64,000 nucleotides of DNA from CAIUPE01 sp046091665 (GTDB taxonomy: Bacteria; Pseudomonadota; Alphaproteobacteria; Rhizobiales; Beijerinckiaceae), in assembly GCA_046091665.1 (NCBI GenBank), contig JBJTCD010000025.1, positions 46,170-110,169 on the forward strand, written 5' to 3'. Positions within the stretch are counted from its first letter, which is position 1; every line of letters starts with the position of its first letter. The notes under the pieces were generated by a model that saw only the letters and a list, made by a program, of their open reading frames with translations, was not told the origin of the DNA and made no database searches. Below are positions 24,741 to 32,715 of the stretch, piece after piece. Both the position numbers and the translations under genes were made by a program.

Positions 24741-24959
24741 TCAATTCATCATTCTCTTTTGCAAAGTCTCCGCATCACGAAGTGCGGCGGAGAGTATATC
24801 TGTGAGATGATGCATCGCTCTCATTTTGTCAGCGTTAGAATCGGCTTCACTTTCTTCGATCATGTCATGCGCGCGGAGTAAAATGGATTGCAACATGAGC
24901 GCGAGCACATGAACCGAATAATTTAATGAAAAACTCTCAGGGATATCTTTTAAAAACAT
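24741..24959 (-). CDS. Small hypothetical protein
   Basis: A 72-residue frame from an ATG at 24959 with an AGGGG ribosome site about seven bases upstream. It encodes MFLKDIPESFSLNYSVH near the start, then a mostly helical, moderately acidic sequence ending LRDAETLQKRMMN. No signal peptide, transmembrane segment or known motif is visible. It lies downstream of the candidate structured RNA, between two repeats. I do not recognise a family; the coding call rests on the ribosome site and a plausible helical composition. Confidence 0.5.
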   Translation of the reverse strand: MFLKDIPESFSLNYSVHVLALMLQSILLRAHDMIEESEADSNADKMRAMHHLTDILSAALRDAETLQKRMMN

Positions 24960-25023
24960 CGCGCACCCCTTTTGGTAAATCGACACAAGTGCAACGCACT
25001 GGTGCAGGTCCCAGAAAGCGAAA

Positions 25024-25050
25024 CGACTCCAGTGCCGCGCACTGGAGTCG
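25024..25050. repeat. Perfect 12-bp hairpin
   Basis: CGACTCCAGTGC (25024-25035), loop CGC, GCACTGGAGTCG (25039-25050): a perfect stem with a three-base loop. Read on the minus strand it is followed by TTTCGCTTTCT, so it could be the terminator of an RNA transcribed leftward across 25200-25050. No runs of T long enough to be certain. Confidence 0.6.
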
Positions 25051-25196
25051 GGGTGCTAAGAAAGCCACTCAGATTTGGCCGCAGCGCTTTTAGCTTTGCA
25101 GCCTGTACATAACGCCGCCACCCCGACGTGTGAGCGTCAGGGCCGTTTGGTGTCGGCAGAGGCACTGCCGATCTGAGTGGGGGTCTCTTAGGCCCC
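25050..25196. ncRNA. Candidate structured RNA, family not recognised
   Basis: A roughly 150-base segment closed by a long-range stem: 25050-25053 with 25193-25196, 25056-25061 with 25186-25191, and 25065-25074 with 25171-25180 (10 perfect pairs). Inside are a hairpin CGGCAG-AGGCA-CTGCCG (25154-25170) and GACG-TGTGAG-CGTC (25125-25138). There is no convincing protein in either strand, although a minus-strand frame is open. Strand is undecided; the minus strand is favoured because the perfect hairpin at 25024-25050 would then be a terminator. A 6S-like rod is one possibility but no known consensus was matched. Confidence 0.4.
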
Positions 25197-25370
25197 GGGC
25201 CATGCGGATACATGACCTAAGGGAAACTAAAGCAAACCTTCGACCAAAACGCAACGTCCCCGGCGCTTCAAACGCGGAGAGCGGACGTTATTGAGGAGAA
25301 GATGCAACGCGCTTAAATCGAGCATGTGCATTTTAGTAAAATGAGACACGCTGAAAAAGGAAATCTCTTT

Positions 25371-25488
25371 CGTCATTGCGAGCGGTTGCGAAGCAATCCA
25401 GTTGGAGTTAACGGAAAAGGCGCTATGACGTCATGGCACTCCTATCCCAATCATCAGCTGGATTGCTTCGCGTTCGCTCGCAATGACG
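25371..25488. repeat. Palindromic intergenic repeat, family B
   Basis: Arms of 31 bases at 25371-25401 and 25458-25488 are inverted copies with three adjacent mismatches (GTT against AAC). The arms contain the CGTCATTGCGAGCG and GCGAAGCAATCCAG pattern common in proteobacterial intergenic repeats. A degenerate extra copy of one arm end follows at about 25531-25545. It lies downstream of the ispG stop. Confidence 0.8.
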
Positions 25489-25552
25489 TTTCAGGAGCGC
25501 TCACATTCGCAATGTGGGGATATCGTTCGCTCGCTATGACGAGATAACTCCT

Positions 25553-26803
25553 TCACCCAAACCGCTTCTCAATATACTCCGCCACCATCGTCTTGAATTC
25601 AGCGGCAATGGTTGGCCCGCGTAAGGTCGCGGCTTTTTGGCCGTCGATAAACACAGGCGCGGTGGGCGCTTCTCCGGTGCCAGGCAGTGAGATGCCGATA
25701 TCGGCGTGTTTTGATTCACCGGGTCCATTCACAATGCAACCCATCACCGCGACGTTCAAATTTTCAACGCCGACATAACGCGTTTTCCATTCGGGCATTG
25801 ATGTGGAAATCCAATCCTGAATGTCGCGCGCGAGTTCTTGAAATACAGTCGATGTTGTGCGGCCGCACCCGGGGCACGCGGCGACAAGCGGCACAAAAGT
25901 GCGAAAGCCCATGGTCTGCAAAATCTCTTGCGCCACTTTGACTTCGAGCGTGCGATCACCACCCGGTTCCGGTGTGAGTGAAACACGAATTGTGTCGCCA
26001 ATGCCTTCTTGCAACAAAATGCCCATCGCCGCGGAAGATGCGACAATGCCTTTTGAACCCATACCCGCTTCGGTCAATCCGAGATGAAGCGCGTAGTCAG
26101 AACGTTTCGCCAACATGCGATAAACAGAAATCAAATCCTGCACGCCCGAAACTTTTGCCGAGAGAATGATTTTGTTTTTCGGCAAACCGATTTCTTCGGC
26201 GCGTTCCGCCGACATTAATGCCGATTGCACAAGCGCTTCGCGCGTCACCGCGCGTGCATTAAGCGGGGCAACGCTTTTCGCATTAATGTCCATATAATAT
26301 GTCAGAAGTTCCTGATCGAGCGAACCCCAATTCGCGCCGATGCGCACGGCTTTATTATGCTTGATCGCCATTTCGACAATGGCTGAAAATTGCCGATCCT
26401 TCTTGTCCTTGAAGCCGACATTACCGGGATTGATGCGATATTTATCGAGCGCTTCGGCGCAAGCCGGATGATCCGCTAAAAGCTTGTGACCGATATAATG
26501 AAAATCACCGACGAGTGGTGCGGTAACGCCGCGTTTCAAGAGTTGTTCTTTGATGTGCGGCACGGCTTTCGCAGCTTCATCACGATCAACCGTGATGCGC
26601 ACAATCTCGGAACCTTGCCGCGCGAGCGCCGTCACTTGCTGAACGGTTCCCTCAATATCGGCCGTGTCCGTGTTGGTCATGGATTGCACAACAATCGGCG
26701 CGCCGCCGCCAACGGTCACGGATCCCACTTTCACCGCAACAGTTTTATGGCGCTTCAACGGCGCGGCTTCAATCGGTTGCGGCAGGCATGAAATATCATT
26801 CAT
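25553..26803 (-). CDS. ispG: 4-hydroxy-3-methylbut-2-en-1-yl diphosphate synthase
   Basis: IspG (GcpE) is the 4Fe-4S enzyme that makes HMBPP in the MEP isoprenoid pathway. From the ATG at 26803 the protein has 416 residues; a GTG at 26815 inside the preceding gene is an alternative. Family stretches include IVVQSMTNTDTADIEGT near the N-terminus, RINPGNVGFKDKKD, and the cluster cysteines in VAACPGCGRTTSTV and MGCIVNGPGESKHADIG. The zur-like gene ends five bases upstream, so the two are probably cotranscribed. Confidence 0.95.
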   Translation of the reverse strand: MNDISCLPQPIEAAPLKRHKTVAVKVGSVTVGGGAPIVVQSMTNTDTADIEGTVQQVTALARQGSEIVRITVDRDEAAKAVPHIKEQLLKRGVTAPLVGDFHYIGHKLLADHPACAEALDKYRINPGNVGFKDKKDRQFSAIVEMAIKHNKAVRIGANWGSLDQELLTYYMDINAKSVAPLNARAVTREALVQSALMSAERAEEIGLPKNKIILSAKVSGVQDLISVYRMLAKRSDYALHLGLTEAGMGSKGIVASSAAMGILLQEGIGDTIRVSLTPEPGGDRTLEVKVAQEILQTMGFRTFVPLVAACPGCGRTTSTVFQELARDIQDWISTSMPEWKTRYVGVENLNVAVMGCIVNGPGESKHADIGISLPGTGEAPTAPVFIDGQKAATLRGPTIAAEFKTMVAEYIEKRFG

Positions 26804-26807
26804 CGGA

Positions 26808-27335
26808 TCATTCACTTGTTGTACGACAATGGGCGCAAAGGCCCTGAATTTCGATCACTTGCGCACGCGGACTAAAACCTTGCGCTTGCACAAGTCCGGT
26901 CAAAGCGCGCGCGAGCGGTTCGGATGTTGTTTCATCAACACCGCCGCAGCGTTCGCAAATCAAAAACATCACGGGTTCATTGGACATGTGATGAAAGGGG
27001 CAGGCGATATAGGCGTTGCGGCTTTCAAGCTTATGCGCAAGACCGGCTGCGAGCAGAAAATCAAATGCACGATAAATCGTAACAGGCGCTTCGCGTTTGC
27101 CGGTTGTTGTCGCAAGCGCGTCAATCGTTTCATAAGCACTCATCGGACGATGCGTTGAATAAAGCGCTTCGAGCACCGCACGGCGTATCGGCGTGAGCTT
27201 TAATCCTTCAGTCGCACAATGCGCCTCGGCTGCGGCCAGCGCTTCGGGCGCGCGCGCCGCATGGGCTGATTCATGCGCGCAGCCCTCATGAGAATGATCA
27301 TGAGCGTGCACGTGCGTGTGATCCTGTTTATCCAT
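26808..27335 (-). CDS. Fur family transcriptional regulator, Zur-like, with His-rich N-terminus
   Basis: A 175-residue Fur-superfamily repressor. The winged helix spans about residues 45-110 (LTPIRRAVLEALYSTHRPMS, then PVTIYRAFDFLLAAGLAHKL). The C-terminal dimer domain has two CxxC pairs, CERC and CAHC, the structural zinc site of Fur/Zur. Residues 6-25 contain eight histidines, an unusual metal-binding tail. Zur rather than Fur is inferred from the zinc-site pattern and the tail; the regulated metal is not proven. Cotranscription with ispG is likely. Confidence 0.8.
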   Translation of the reverse strand: MDKQDHTHVHAHDHSHEGCAHESAHAARAPEALAAAEAHCATEGLKLTPIRRAVLEALYSTHRPMSAYETIDALATTTGKREAPVTIYRAFDFLLAAGLAHKLESRNAYIACPFHHMSNEPVMFLICERCGGVDETTSEPLARALTGLVQAQGFSPRAQVIEIQGLCAHCRTTSE

Positions 27336-27366
27336 GCGGGGCTTTTAACATGGGCGGCGATGAAAA

Positions 27367-28017
27367 TCAGCCGGGCAAAAGCTTAAAAACCTTCGTCCGC
27401 TTGATCTCGGTGTCTTCAATCTCGCGCGTTGTGGGCACGCGATATTCGGCCAATTCTTGCAAACCCGTTTTGGGTAAAAAGGCCCGCCCCGGATCGCCGA
27501 TCAGCACGGTCGCACCGCGTCTCGCAAGCTGATGAAGCCAGACAAAAACCCGCGCCGTCATATCGCGCTCATAGGCAATGTCGCCGGCCAATACGACATC
27601 CCAATCGTCATCTTGGCCGATAAGATCGCCGCCGCGCAACGAGACTTCGGCGCCGTTGTCTTTGGCGTTCAAGGCAATCGCCGCGAGCGCAAAATCGTCA
27701 ATCTCGTTGGCTTCAACAGAGTGGGCTCCAGATTTGGAGGCCGCAATCGCCACAAGCCCGGCACCGGCGGCAAAATCGAGCACGTTCTTACCGCGCACTG
27801 TGTCCGGATGGTCGAGAATATAGCGGGCGAGGCCCTGTCCGCCGGCCCAGGCAAAGGCCCAGAACGGGGGCGGTAAGCCGATTTTTTCGAGGTCTTCTTC
27901 GGTCTTTTTCCAGATTTCTGTGATTTCATCGGCCAGATAAAGGCTGATTTCCGGCGTATGCGGCACGGCAAGCCACGCCGTGTGGGCGCGGATAAACGCG
28001 GTTTTGTCTTCAATCAT
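27367..28017 (-). CDS. Class I SAM methyltransferase, ETF-beta lysine methyltransferase/L11 methyltransferase-like
   Basis: A 216-residue Rossmann methyltransferase. The front has PEISLYLADEITEIWKKTEE and PPPFWAFAWAGGQGLARYIL (about 50-69), typical of ETFBKMT and nicotinamide-N-methylase-like proteins. Motif I is VLDFAAGAGLVAIAASKSG (about 80-98), and the post-motif LAGDIAYERDM (about 143-153) is a D-x-x-Y/F-x-like signature of lysine methyltransferases in this group. Alphaproteobacterial members methylate the electron-transfer flavoprotein beta subunit; whether this one does is inferred. Confidence 0.75.
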   Translation of the reverse strand: MIEDKTAFIRAHTAWLAVPHTPEISLYLADEITEIWKKTEEDLEKIGLPPPFWAFAWAGGQGLARYILDHPDTVRGKNVLDFAAGAGLVAIAASKSGAHSVEANEIDDFALAAIALNAKDNGAEVSLRGGDLIGQDDDWDVVLAGDIAYERDMTARVFVWLHQLARRGATVLIGDPGRAFLPKTGLQELAEYRVPTTREIEDTEIKRTKVFKLLPG

Positions 28018-28026
28018 GAAATGAGC

Positions 28027-28965
28027 CTAACGGACACGCGCGCGCGGATGCGCCTCGTCAAAGGCTTTGAGCAGCATCGCGCCATCAACATCCGTATAGA
28101 TTTGTGTCGTTGAAAGCGAGGCGTGGCCGAGTAATTCTTGGATCGCGCGCAAATCGCCGCCGCGGGTCAAAAGATGCGTCGCGAAAGAATGTCTGAGCGC
28201 ATGGGGCGTGGCGGTGTCAGGCAGGCCAAGGCTTCCGCGCAGGCGTTCCATGGCGAGCTGGATGATGCGCGGGGATAAAACTCCGCCGCGCGCGCCGCGA
28301 AATAGCGGCTTATTCGGCTCCAACCGATAGGGACATTGCGCGCGATAGGCCGCAAGCGCTTCGATCACGGGGCCAATCACGGGCACAATCCGCGTCCGGC
28401 CGCCTTTTCCGGTAATGCGCAAAGTCTCAAAACCGCTTTCCGGGCAATCTGGGGCCAAAAGCCCGAGCGCCTCGGAAATGCGAAGCCCGCACCCATAAAG
28501 AAGCGTCATCACTGCCGCGTCACGTGCGAGGATCCACGGCGCGCGGGTCTCATCCGCTCTTTCTTCGGGATCGACAAGGCGAAGCGCCGTTTTGGCCGAG
28601 ACGGGTTTTGGCAAAAGGCGCGGAACTTTCGGGCCGCGTAAAGCGGCGAGCGCCGAGGCATCGGCCAATCCTTCCCGCTCGAGAAAACGCAGATAAGAGC
28701 GCAATCCGGCGAGCTGGCGCATGAGACTGCGGCTGCCGACGCCTTCTTCGCGGCGTTTCGCCATAAAGGCGCGAATATCCCCCGCTTCGAGATTTTTGAG
28801 CCGTTTATCGATGCCCGCGCCGGGTTCAACGCCGAGAAAGCCAAGAAATTGAGTCACATCCCGCAAATAGGCCTCGCAGGTTTTGGGCGAAAGCCGCCGC
28901 TCGTCGGCCAAACGGGCCAACCAGTGGGTGAGGGGACTGGCGGATGAGACAGGTGACGAGGTCAT
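28027..28965 (-). CDS. xerC: Tyrosine recombinase XerC
   Basis: XerC acts with XerD at dif sites to resolve chromosome dimers. The ATG at 28965 gives 312 residues; a GTG five codons upstream is possible. The N-terminal core-binding domain is about 8-100. The catalytic set is visible: Arg in YGCGLRISEALGL, HALRHSFATHLL, and HASLSTTQIYTDVD with the nucleophile Tyr. The length and sequence fit chromosomal XerC rather than an integrase. A toxin-antitoxin island starts on the other strand 62 bases upstream. Confidence 0.92.
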   Translation of the reverse strand: MTSSPVSSASPLTHWLARLADERRLSPKTCEAYLRDVTQFLGFLGVEPGAGIDKRLKNLEAGDIRAFMAKRREEGVGSRSLMRQLAGLRSYLRFLEREGLADASALAALRGPKVPRLLPKPVSAKTALRLVDPEERADETRAPWILARDAAVMTLLYGCGLRISEALGLLAPDCPESGFETLRITGKGGRTRIVPVIGPVIEALAAYRAQCPYRLEPNKPLFRGARGGVLSPRIIQLAMERLRGSLGLPDTATPHALRHSFATHLLTRGGDLRAIQELLGHASLSTTQIYTDVDGAMLLKAFDEAHPRARVR

Positions 28966-29027
28966 TACGATATCAAACACTAGAGGCGTTAAGGAGGGGT
29001 TGCCGCTAGCAAGGAAGCGATATATCT

Positions 29028-29444
29028 ATGCCACTAGGTGACATAAAAGACAATCCGCGCATTTTCGCAACGCGGGCCTTTATCCGTCAAAATAAAAAGA
29101 TTGGACTAACGAATGCGGCTCTTTGCAAAGCGATTAGGGAAATTGTTGCGGGGCTAAATGATGGCAGTCTTGGCATTGGAGTTTTCAAGAAACGGATTGC
29201 GCTAGACGGTAGAGGCAAGCGCGGCAGTGCTCGAACTCTGATCGCAACGAGAGTCGGTTTATATTGGTTTTATCTGTTCGCGTTCAAAAAGAATGATCGG
29301 TCTGATCTTTCCCCGCAGGAATATGAAGCGCTGATGAATTTGGCCGATGATTTATATGCACTGAATGAGAACGGATTAGCCAAAGCTCTCGGCGCAGGTG
29401 CGTTAATTGAGGTTCAAGATGATGATACCGAAGCGGATGGGTGA
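29028..29444 (+). CDS. RelE-superfamily toxin (PF06296 type) of a type II toxin-antitoxin pair
   Basis: A 138-residue protein with the pattern of PF06296 RelE-like toxins: an N-terminal FATRAFIRQNKKIGLTNAAL, a central KKRIALDGRGKRGSARTLIA (about 55-74), then YWFYLFAFKKNDRSDLSP and a helical C-terminal half. Members of this family inhibit translation as mRNA-cleaving toxins; that activity is inferred. The toxin gene comes first and overlaps the antitoxin by about 25 bases, as in HigBA-like pairs. Codon use looks more AT-rich than in the flanking core genes. Confidence 0.8.
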   Translation: MPLGDIKDNPRIFATRAFIRQNKKIGLTNAALCKAIREIVAGLNDGSLGIGVFKKRIALDGRGKRGSARTLIATRVGLYWFYLFAFKKNDRSDLSPQEYEALMNLADDLYALNENGLAKALGAGALIEVQDDDTEADG

Positions 29445-29763
29445 GGTGAAACAGAAAGCACGCACGCCCTTGCTTGGCGCGATCTATGAAACGGCTGAAG
29501 AATTGGCGACGCTCGGCTTAATCGAAAAGCGGACAATGAGTCGCTATCACGCTTTGTGCCTTACCCCGGTCGAGCCTTTTGATGCCGAACAAATCCGCCT
29601 GTTGAGAAAAAGACAGCGATTGAGCCAGACGGTTCTTGCGGCCGTTTTGAACACCAGCCCGTCCACCATCCGTAAATGGGAGGCCGGTGAAAAGCGACCC
29701 AGCGGCCCGTCGCTGAAATTACTCAACCTGTTGGCACGCAAGGGAATCGAAGGCGTGGTATGA
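29419..29763 (+). CDS. HTH-domain antitoxin, HigA/NadS-like
   Basis: About 114 residues from an ATG at 29419 (29422 and 29437 are also possible). The C-terminal half is an XRE-type helix-turn-helix: IRLLRKRQRLSQTVLAAVLN then TSPSTIRKWEAGEKRPSGPS. This is the usual antitoxin partner for PF06296 toxins and probably autoregulates the operon. It overlaps the toxin end, and its stop overlaps the ATG of a 50-residue frame. Confidence 0.82.
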   Translation: MMIPKRMGEVKQKARTPLLGAIYETAEELATLGLIEKRTMSRYHALCLTPVEPFDAEQIRLLRKRQRLSQTVLAAVLNTSPSTIRKWEAGEKRPSGPSLKLLNLLARKGIEGVV

Positions 29764-29912
29764 TTGAACGTTCTCTGCCATCGAGCAAAAATCGAAAAGT
29801 ATTTTCTGATATGAGAACTTGGATTCATGCACGAAGTGCAACACTGAATGGCGACTATTTTGATCTTATCCAAAAGCCGGGTTCTCTAATCCCACGAACG
29901 GACTTGATTTAG
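29760..29912 (+). CDS. Short open frame coupled to the antitoxin, uncertain
   Basis: A 50-residue frame whose ATG overlaps the antitoxin stop (ATGA). It begins MIERSLPSSKNRKVFSDM and includes WIHARSATLNGDYFDL. No family recognised. It may be a third small gene of the island, a remnant of a longer gene, or chance. The overlap and AT-rich codons like its neighbours are the only support. Confidence 0.25.
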   Translation: MIERSLPSSKNRKVFSDMRTWIHARSATLNGDYFDLIQKPGSLIPRTDLI

Positions 29913-29953
29913 CAAAGGTCGCGCCTTGGTCGGGTTGATGCTATTCGTCTTTC

Positions 29954-32170
29954 ATGTGTGCCGATTCCCGCTCGCCCGAAAGCCTATTTGATGATGCCGA
30001 GACGCCTGCAACGGTGATCGCTGACGTGCTGATCCCGCTCGCGCTCGACATCGCCTATTCTTACAAAGTGCCGACGGGGCTTCTGGTCGAGCCGGGTGAT
30101 GTCGTGCATGTGCCCCTCGCTGCGCGCGAAACAATCGGTGTTGTGTGGGAGACGCGGACGGGCGCTGCCGCATCAAATCTCAAAGAGATCATCGCGAAAG
30201 CGGATGCGCCGCCCATTCGAACGAAGCTTCGCGAATTTATCGATTGGGTCGCGCGCTATACGCTTGCGCCACGCGGGCTTGTGTTGCGCATGGCGTTGCG
30301 TGCGCCCGAGATTGAACGGAATGAACGCATCGCCATGGGTGTTCGTCTTGTTGGCGCGCCTCCACAACGAATGACGCCCGCACGGCAACGCGTTCTTGCG
30401 ATTTTGAATGATGAGTTGCTGCGTTCAAAACGCGATCTGTGTGATGAAGCGGGTGTGAGCGCAGCCGTCATTGATGGGTTGATTGATGAAGGCACGCTTT
30501 TGCCTGAGCCTATGCCGCAAGCGCCCATCGCGCCTCTGCCTGATTCTGAATTTACGAAAACAATTTTCTCTGAAGCGCAAAGCCAGGCAGTCGATGCGCT
30601 TGTTCACGCGATTCAACAAAATTCATCTTCAACTCTTCTTCTAGAAGGTGTGACGGGTTCAGGCAAAACGGAAGTCTATTTTGAAGCGGTGGCCGAAACG
30701 CTTCGCAGTGGTCGCCAGTCATTAATTCTCATGCCTGAAATTGCACTCACCGGACAATTTCTTGATCGTTTCGAAAAACGTTTTGGTGTGCGACCGGCTG
30801 AATGGCATTCGGGCGTTTCAGGTCGTCGTCGTGAAAAGATATTTGCCGCGCTTGCATCAGGCGAGGCGAAAGTCATAGCGGGCGCGCGTTCCGCATTGTT
30901 TTTGCCTTATGCCCATCTCGGTTTGATCATTGTCGATGAAGAACATGAAACCGCTTATAAGCAAGAAGACGGCGTTCATTATCACGCACGAGATATGGCT
31001 GTCGTACGTGGGCGAATTGAAAATGCGCCTGTGATCTTAGCATCAGCTACACCGTCAATTGAAAGTCGTGTAAATGCGAAAGCCGCGCGTTATCTTCATG
31101 TGAAATTACCAGAGCGTCATGGCGGTCGCGCGATGCCGGATATCGCCACCATCGATATGCGTGAAGACGCGCTTGCAAAAACAAAATTCTTATCTCCACG
31201 ATTGGTTAGCGAGATCAAAGAAACAATCGCACGCGGTGAACAAGCTCTTCTTTATTTGAATCGTCGTGGTTATGCGCCGCTCACTTTGTGTCGTCATTGC
31301 GGACATCGTTTTCAATGTCCAAATTGTACCACATGGTTGGTTGAACATCGCTTTCGTCGCGCCTTGATGTGTCATCATTGCGGCCATGTTGAGCGTCGTC
31401 CGGAAACATGTCCCTCATGTTCGACAGAAGACAGTTTAGCGGCCTGTGGCCCGGGCGTTGAAAGACTGCAAGAAGAAGTGGCTGAACAATTTCCCGAAGC
31501 GCGTGCGCTTGTTTTATCGTCTGACATGCCCGGCGGTATTGAACGATTGCGTCGCGAAATCGAAGCGGTGGCGGCGGGTGAATTCAACATCGTGATTGGC
31601 ACACAACTCGTCGCGAAAGGTCATCATTTTCCTTATCTCTCCCTCGTCGGTGTTGTGGATGCGGATCTTGGACTCACATCGGGTGATCCGCGTGCGGCCG
31701 AGCGAACCTTTCAAATGCTTGGACAAGTCACCGGACGCGCCGGACGCGGCCACACGGCGGGGCGTGCGCTTCTTCAAAGCTATGATCCGGAACATCCGGT
31801 TATTCGCGCTTTGGTCTCGGGCGATGCCGAGCGATTTTATCGCGAAGAAATCGCCCAGCGCGAAGCGGCGGGTCTGCCGCCTTTCGGCCGACTGGCCTCT
31901 CTCATTATATCTGCGAATGACCGGCAACCGGCCGAAACCCATGCTCGCGCTTTGGCGCGCGTGGCTGACCCCCCTGCGGGAGTGACTGTTTTGGGCCCGG
32001 CCGAAGCGCCCATCGCCGTCATTCGAGGGCGGCATCGCTTCCGAATTCTGATCAAAACCGAGCGTTCCGTGCCCATCCAGACTTATCTTAAGGAATGGCT
32101 CGCCCGGGCCCCAAAACCCACCGGAAATGTCCGCGTTGGGGTCGATATCGACCCGCAGAGTTTTTATTGA
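29954..32170 (+). CDS. priA: Primosomal protein N' (PriA helicase)
   Basis: PriA restarts stalled replication forks. The 738-residue protein has the 3'-DNA-binding domain in the first 110 residues, the helicase core with LLLEGVTGSGKTEVYFE (Walker A about 232) and LIIVDEEHETAYKQED (Walker B, about 325), and a zinc-binding insert with eight cysteines in four CxxC pairs (about 444-492). Helicase motif DMPGGIERLR and GRAGRG follow in the C-terminal lobe. It is followed by a small minus-strand gene and the atp operon, a usual Rhizobiales order. Confidence 0.95.
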   Translation: MCADSRSPESLFDDAETPATVIADVLIPLALDIAYSYKVPTGLLVEPGDVVHVPLAARETIGVVWETRTGAAASNLKEIIAKADAPPIRTKLREFIDWVARYTLAPRGLVLRMALRAPEIERNERIAMGVRLVGAPPQRMTPARQRVLAILNDELLRSKRDLCDEAGVSAAVIDGLIDEGTLLPEPMPQAPIAPLPDSEFTKTIFSEAQSQAVDALVHAIQQNSSSTLLLEGVTGSGKTEVYFEAVAETLRSGRQSLILMPEIALTGQFLDRFEKRFGVRPAEWHSGVSGRRREKIFAALASGEAKVIAGARSALFLPYAHLGLIIVDEEHETAYKQEDGVHYHARDMAVVRGRIENAPVILASATPSIESRVNAKAARYLHVKLPERHGGRAMPDIATIDMREDALAKTKFLSPRLVSEIKETIARGEQALLYLNRRGYAPLTLCRHCGHRFQCPNCTTWLVEHRFRRALMCHHCGHVERRPETCPSCSTEDSLAACGPGVERLQEEVAEQFPEARALVLSSDMPGGIERLRREIEAVAAGEFNIVIGTQLVAKGHHFPYLSLVGVVDADLGLTSGDPRAAERTFQMLGQVTGRAGRGHTAGRALLQSYDPEHPVIRALVSGDAERFYREEIAQREAAGLPPFGRLASLIISANDRQPAETHARALARVADPPAGVTVLGPAEAPIAVIRGRHRFRILIKTERSVPIQTYLKEWLARAPKPTGNVRVGVDIDPQSFY

Positions 32171-32195
32171 GTGCTTTATCCGCAATTTTTCACGT

Positions 32196-32396
32196 TTAAG
32201 CCTCAACAAGCTCCATTCGGCGTTCAATTCGGTCCAAGCGAAGCTCAATGCGGTCAAAGCGTGTCGGTAAGGAGGCGCCTTGCTGCTCCAGAATGCCCAG
32301 CCGCGATTTGATTTCCCGGTTATCTTCGCGGATCGCTTCCATCTGATCGGATAAACGGCGAAGATAAACGAACAAAATATTATCGGGTTCGACCAT
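32196..32396 (-). CDS. Small coiled-coil protein, hypothetical
   Basis: A 66-residue protein from the ATG at 32396. It starts MVEPDNILFVYLRRLSDQM and then has heptad-like repeats of Arg, Glu and Leu to the end (for example RFDRIELRLDRIERRMELV), predicting one long coiled coil. Small proteins with REIKSRLGILE and D-R-I-E-R-R stretches are common in alphaproteobacteria and of unknown function. It is convergent with priA and divergent from atpH. Confidence 0.6.
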   Translation of the reverse strand: MVEPDNILFVYLRRLSDQMEAIREDNREIKSRLGILEQQGASLPTRFDRIELRLDRIERRMELVEA

Positions 32397-32715
32397 GACG
32401 CACCTCAATAACCAGATTTTTTAATAGTGTACCTCAAAAATCCGCTGGGGGCGAGAACTAAGGTACCTTTTGGAATATCAGTTGGCACCAACCATCGCTC
32501 CGAAATTACCGCACATGAAACCAAAGTTGCTCCCGATAAGCACCCTGGCCGCATTGCACTTGCGAAGGGCCTATGCTAGACCCCCACCCGTGTCGCGGTG
32601 CGAGCCCTGCGCGGTGGCATGCTCCTGACTTTTCCTGCTTTGTGCCGCAGCGCTTTCGGCTTTGCGGAGAGAGCGGGGAGCGTCAAACGACCCCAGAACC
32701 GAGAGATCAACGCCG
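32397..32715. other. Intergenic region upstream of atpH
   Basis: This 319-base stretch must hold the atp operon promoter, but I see no convincing -35/-10 pair. A CTATGCTAG box near 32570-32578 is the best -10 candidate without a well-spaced -35. An open frame continues into atpH from 32662 but begins before the conserved N-terminus. No tRNA, repeat or structured RNA was recognised. Confidence 0.5.

Noticed and set aside
25050..25200. tmRNA, SRP RNA, RNase P or cobalamin riboswitch identity
   Set aside because: No tag-peptide frame, no GGAA-capped SRP apex, no conserved RNase P core motifs and no cobalamin box in the right setting were found.
24950..25213. Minus-strand 87-residue frame over the structured region
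   Set aside because: Pro- and Ser-rich sequence without any recognisable fold, overlapping strong secondary structure and the better-supported small gene; more likely chance coding.
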